Both the position numbers and the translations under genes were made by a program. Positions 33,047 through 35,429 of a stretch of 35,429 bases of DNA are shown one piece after another. Below the pieces are notes generated by a model. The model worked only from the letters and a program-made list of their open reading frames with translations. It was not told the DNA's origin and did no database searches. Where the stretch lies: positions 1 to 35,429 of the forward strand of contig DASYXW010000094.1 of assembly GCA_035934405.1 (NCBI GenBank), read 5' to 3'. The stretch comes from DASYXW01 sp035934405 (GTDB taxonomy: Bacteria > Acidobacteriota > Terriglobia > UBA7540). Numbering within the stretch: position 1 is the stretch's first letter; the number at the start of each line of letters is the position of its first letter.

Positions 33047-34141
33047 CTACAGAATCAACATGCAGTCGCCGTAGCTGTAGAAGCGGTAGCGCTCCTCGAC
33101 GGCGTGGCGATAGGCGCGCAGGATAAACTCGCGTCCGGCAAACGCCGAGACCAGCATGAGGAGCGTGGACCGGGGCAGGTGGAAGTTGGTGGCCAGCCCG
33201 CGCGTGACCTTGAACGCAAAGCCCGGCAGGATGAACAGGCTGGTTTCGCCGCGTCCCGCGACGATGCGCCCGGCGTTCTCACGGGCCACGTGTTCGAGCG
33301 TCCGGACGCAGGTGGTGCCCACGGCGATGACGCGGCGATGCTCATCGAGGGCGCAATTGATGCTTCCGGCGGCGGATTCTGCAATCTCGAAATGCTCGGC
33401 CTCCATCTTGTGTTCCTCCACACGCTCGGTATGCACCGGCTGGAACGTGCCAAGACCGACGTGCAACGTAATCTCCACCGTCTCGACCCCTCGCGTCCGG
33501 AGGTCCGCCAGCACGCGCTCGGTGAAGTGCAGACCGGCGGTCGGCGCGGCCACCGCGCCGCGCACTCGGGCGTAGACGGTCTGGTACGCCAGCCGGTCCG
33601 AGCCGTCATCGGTGCGACGAATGTAGGGCGGCAGCGGCACATGACCGAGGCGGTCAACGGCGTCGTCCACCGAACCCTCGCGCGCCCGCAACCGCACGCG
33701 CCGCATCCCGTACTCACCCCGGCCCAGAACTTCAGCCTCCAGTTCACCTGCCCCGGCGCCTCCAAAAACGATTCGCTCGCCCGTCCGCACCTTGCGCCCC
33801 GGACGCACCAACGCTTGCCAGGTGTCGCCCGATTCTGGGCGCGTTAGGAGAAGCTCGATCTCCGAAGTCAGATACTCACGGCGCGCCGGGTTGTGCTCAC
33901 CGATACGCTGGGCCTTCGTGCCGCGCCGGCGGCCCAGCAGCCGCGCCGGAAACACCCGCGTGTTGTTGAACACCAACAGATCGCCGGGGCCGAGCGCGGC
34001 GGGCAGGTCGCGGAAGGCGCGATCCTGCAAACTTTGCGCTGCCCGGTCGAGCACGAGCATTCGCGAAGAGTCACGGTCGGCAAGCGGCCGCTGCGCGATC
34101 AGGTCAGGCGGCAGGGCGTAATCGAAATCGGCAAGAAACAT
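33047..34141 (-). CDS. queA: S-adenosylmethionine:tRNA ribosyltransferase-isomerase
   Basis: 364 residues from ATG 34141. QueA transfers and isomerises the ribosyl part of SAM to 7-aminomethyl-deazaguanine at tRNA position 34, giving epoxyqueuosine. Family marks: FDYALPPDLIAQRPLADRD at the N-terminus, DLLVFNNTRVFPARLLGRR, GAVAAPTAGLHFT, HVGLGTFQPV and NFHLPRSTLLMLVSAFAG. Length is normal. No other queuosine gene is in the window. Divergent from the rlmI-like gene across a GGACAAC-word array. Confidence 0.93.
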   Translation of the reverse strand: MFLADFDYALPPDLIAQRPLADRDSSRMLVLDRAAQSLQDRAFRDLPAALGPGDLLVFNNTRVFPARLLGRRRGTKAQRIGEHNPARREYLTSEIELLLTRPESGDTWQALVRPGRKVRTGERIVFGGAGAGELEAEVLGRGEYGMRRVRLRAREGSVDDAVDRLGHVPLPPYIRRTDDGSDRLAYQTVYARVRGAVAAPTAGLHFTERVLADLRTRGVETVEITLHVGLGTFQPVHTERVEEHKMEAEHFEIAESAAGSINCALDEHRRVIAVGTTCVRTLEHVARENAGRIVAGRGETSLFILPGFAFKVTRGLATNFHLPRSTLLMLVSAFAGREFILRAYRHAVEERYRFYSYGDCMLIL

Positions 34142-34222
34142 CGTCCGTTGTTCGGTGCCAGTCCATCAAGCTGGTAGCCGCTCTTCACTACTACCACGGA
34201 CAACGGACGACGTACAACGGAC
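34140..34222. repeat. GGACAAC-word array between queA and rlmI
   Basis: The left part ATCGTCCGTTGTTCGG (34140-34155) begins at the queA start codon. The right part CCACGGACAACGGACGACGT, then ACAACGGAC (34194-34222), carries the complement. Layout as in the other gene-edge arrays, with a different word. Confidence 0.55.
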
Positions 34223-34251
34223 ACCAGGGTACCGTGCTACAGTCGAATCAC

Positions 34252-35412
34252 ATGATCAACGTCACCATCTCGCAGCGCGGCGTGGACCGCATCGTCTCCG
34301 GCCACCTTTGGATCTACCGCACGGACGTCGTGGACTCGTCAGGCGCAGAGCCAGGGGCCGTTGTGGGCCTGCGCGACCGGCGGAAGCATTTCTGGGGCCA
34401 GGCGTTTTACAGCAGCAAGTCGCAGATCGCGCTGCGCCTGGTGACGCGCGACAATCGTCCGTTTGACCAGGCCTTTCTTGCCGAGCGCATCGCTCACGCG
34501 GCCGCGTACCGCGAACGCGTGGCGCGCGGCGCGCAGGCCTATCGAGTGGTCGCGGCGGAGGGCGACCTGCTTCCCGGCCTCATCGTGGACCGCTATGGCG
34601 ATTGCCTTGTCTTGCAGACTCTGAGCCAGGGCATGGACCGGCTTAAGCCGGCTCTGGTCGAGATCCTGCAGCAGCAGTTTGCGCCGCGCAGCATCCTCGA
34701 ACGGAACGACGCGGCGGTGCGCGCTCTGGAAGACCTGCCGGAGGTAAAAGGAGTACTGGCGGGCGAACCGGCCGGCGAGGTCGTGGTGGAGGAGGGCGGG
34801 TGCAAGTTTGCCTGCGACCTGATGAGCGGTCAAAAGACCGGAGCGTACCTCGACCAGCGCGAGAACCGAGCGCAGGCGCGTGAATATGCCCACGGCCAAG
34901 CGCTCGACTGCTTCACCTATACGGGAGGTTTCGCGGTAAGCGTGGCGCGCGGCTGCGAGCGGGTGCTCGCCATCGACAGTTCCGCCGAAGCGCTGGCCCG
35001 CGCCCGCCGCAATCAGGAACTGAATGGACTCGCGAATATCGAGTGGCGGGAAGCCAACTGCTTCGACTTCCTCAAGACCGCAGACCGTGCGGGTGACCGA
35101 TTCGACACCGTGATCCTCGATCCGCCTGCCTTCGCGCGCCAGAAATCGAGCCTGGAATCTGCTCTGCGTGGCTACAAGGAGTTGAACCTGCGGGCCCTCA
35201 AGATCCTGAACCCGGGTGGATTCCTCATCACCTGCTCCTGCTCGTTTCACGTAAGCGAGGCGGACCTGCTCGAAGCGGTTGCCGACGCCGCGATGGACGC
35301 CCGCCGCACCGTGCAGGTGGTCGAGCGCCGGACTCAGTCGCGGGACCATCCCATTCTGCTGACTGTGCCGGAGACACACTACTTGAAATGCCTGATCCTT
35401 CGCGTCGTGTGA
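34252..35412 (+). CDS. rlmI: RlmI-type 23S rRNA (cytosine-C5) methyltransferase
   Basis: 386 residues from ATG 34252; an in-frame GTG at 34234 lies in array-flanking DNA. The N-terminal PUA-like domain has VSGHLWIYRTDV. The central segment SGQKTGAYLDQRENR is typical of RlmI/YccW. The Rossmann SAM-binding fold has DCFTYTGGFAVSVARGC and VLAIDSSAEA. Asp-Pro-Pro motif LDPPAFARQK is followed by NPGGFLITCSCSFHV with the catalytic cysteine. E. coli RlmI methylates C1962 of 23S rRNA; the same target is inferred. 17 bases remain after the stop. Confidence 0.88.
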   Translation: MINVTISQRGVDRIVSGHLWIYRTDVVDSSGAEPGAVVGLRDRRKHFWGQAFYSSKSQIALRLVTRDNRPFDQAFLAERIAHAAAYRERVARGAQAYRVVAAEGDLLPGLIVDRYGDCLVLQTLSQGMDRLKPALVEILQQQFAPRSILERNDAAVRALEDLPEVKGVLAGEPAGEVVVEEGGCKFACDLMSGQKTGAYLDQRENRAQAREYAHGQALDCFTYTGGFAVSVARGCERVLAIDSSAEALARARRNQELNGLANIEWREANCFDFLKTADRAGDRFDTVILDPPAFARQKSSLESALRGYKELNLRALKILNPGGFLITCSCSFHVSEADLLEAVADAAMDARRTVQVVERRTQSRDHPILLTVPETHYLKCLILRVV

Positions 35413-35429
35413 CGGTCACTGTAGCCGGG

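Overview
The window looks like a piece of a high-G+C acidobacterial chromosome (Acidobacteriota; order not determined). This rests on the housekeeping block tig-clpP-clpX-lon-rho, a plant/cyanobacterial-type UDP-sulfoquinovose synthase, an OmpL-like porin next to a kdpF gene, short multicopy proteins with the ARHSTGP...GK...LNALRHG signature, and many short inverted repeats and gene-edge word arrays of the kind common in that phylum. No rRNA, tRNA or CRISPR array was recognised by eye.

Positions 1-4620 form an accessory stretch. It has an edge-truncated copy of the LNALRHG-family gene with its own promoter and a palindromic operator-like site, a hicB-hicA toxin-antitoxin pair, two lower-G+C all-helical proteins of unknown function, a short secreted peptide with an in-frame amber codon, a small membrane protein, a complete REP-associated tyrosine transposase bounded by inverted REP hairpins, and a parD-parE pair whose toxin is frameshifted.

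Positions 4942-12436 (+) are proteostasis and transcription-termination genes: trigger factor, ClpP, ClpX, Lon, Rho. Positions 12437-21817 (-) run, in transcription order, glmU, a membrane-anchored coiled-coil protein, a gamma-carbonic-anhydrase-like protein, hisS, aspS, mutL and cmk. rho and cmk converge with abutting stop codons.

Positions 21818-24952 are the most informative part. A divergent intergenic region with four successive hairpins leads into an 87-residue ORF, an OmpL-like porin, a 28-residue membrane peptide and a full 29-residue KdpF. kdpA then breaks off after about 16 codons, already carrying a nonsense codon and a +1 frameshift, and next to the break lies a second, frameshifted LNALRHG-family gene. 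This copy and its promoter region (24812-25221) repeat positions 1-296 in direct orientation. The rest of kdpABC is absent, so this is the relic of a K+-transporting P-type ATPase operon.

Positions 25222-35429 carry sqdB (sulfolipid synthesis), a frameshifted four-helix-bundle gene enclosed by CAGTTGCC-type word arrays, a LysE-family transporter, a three-BON-domain periplasmic protein, an OmpA-family envelope protein, a membrane protein of unknown function, a secreted DUF4139 protein, queA and an RlmI-type 23S rRNA methyltransferase.

Two themes recur. Arrays of short degenerate words in both orientations, with a different word at each place, sit at gene boundaries and supply the first or last codons of hisS, aspS and sqdB. 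Four genes carry single-base indels, which are either real decay or residual sequencing error.
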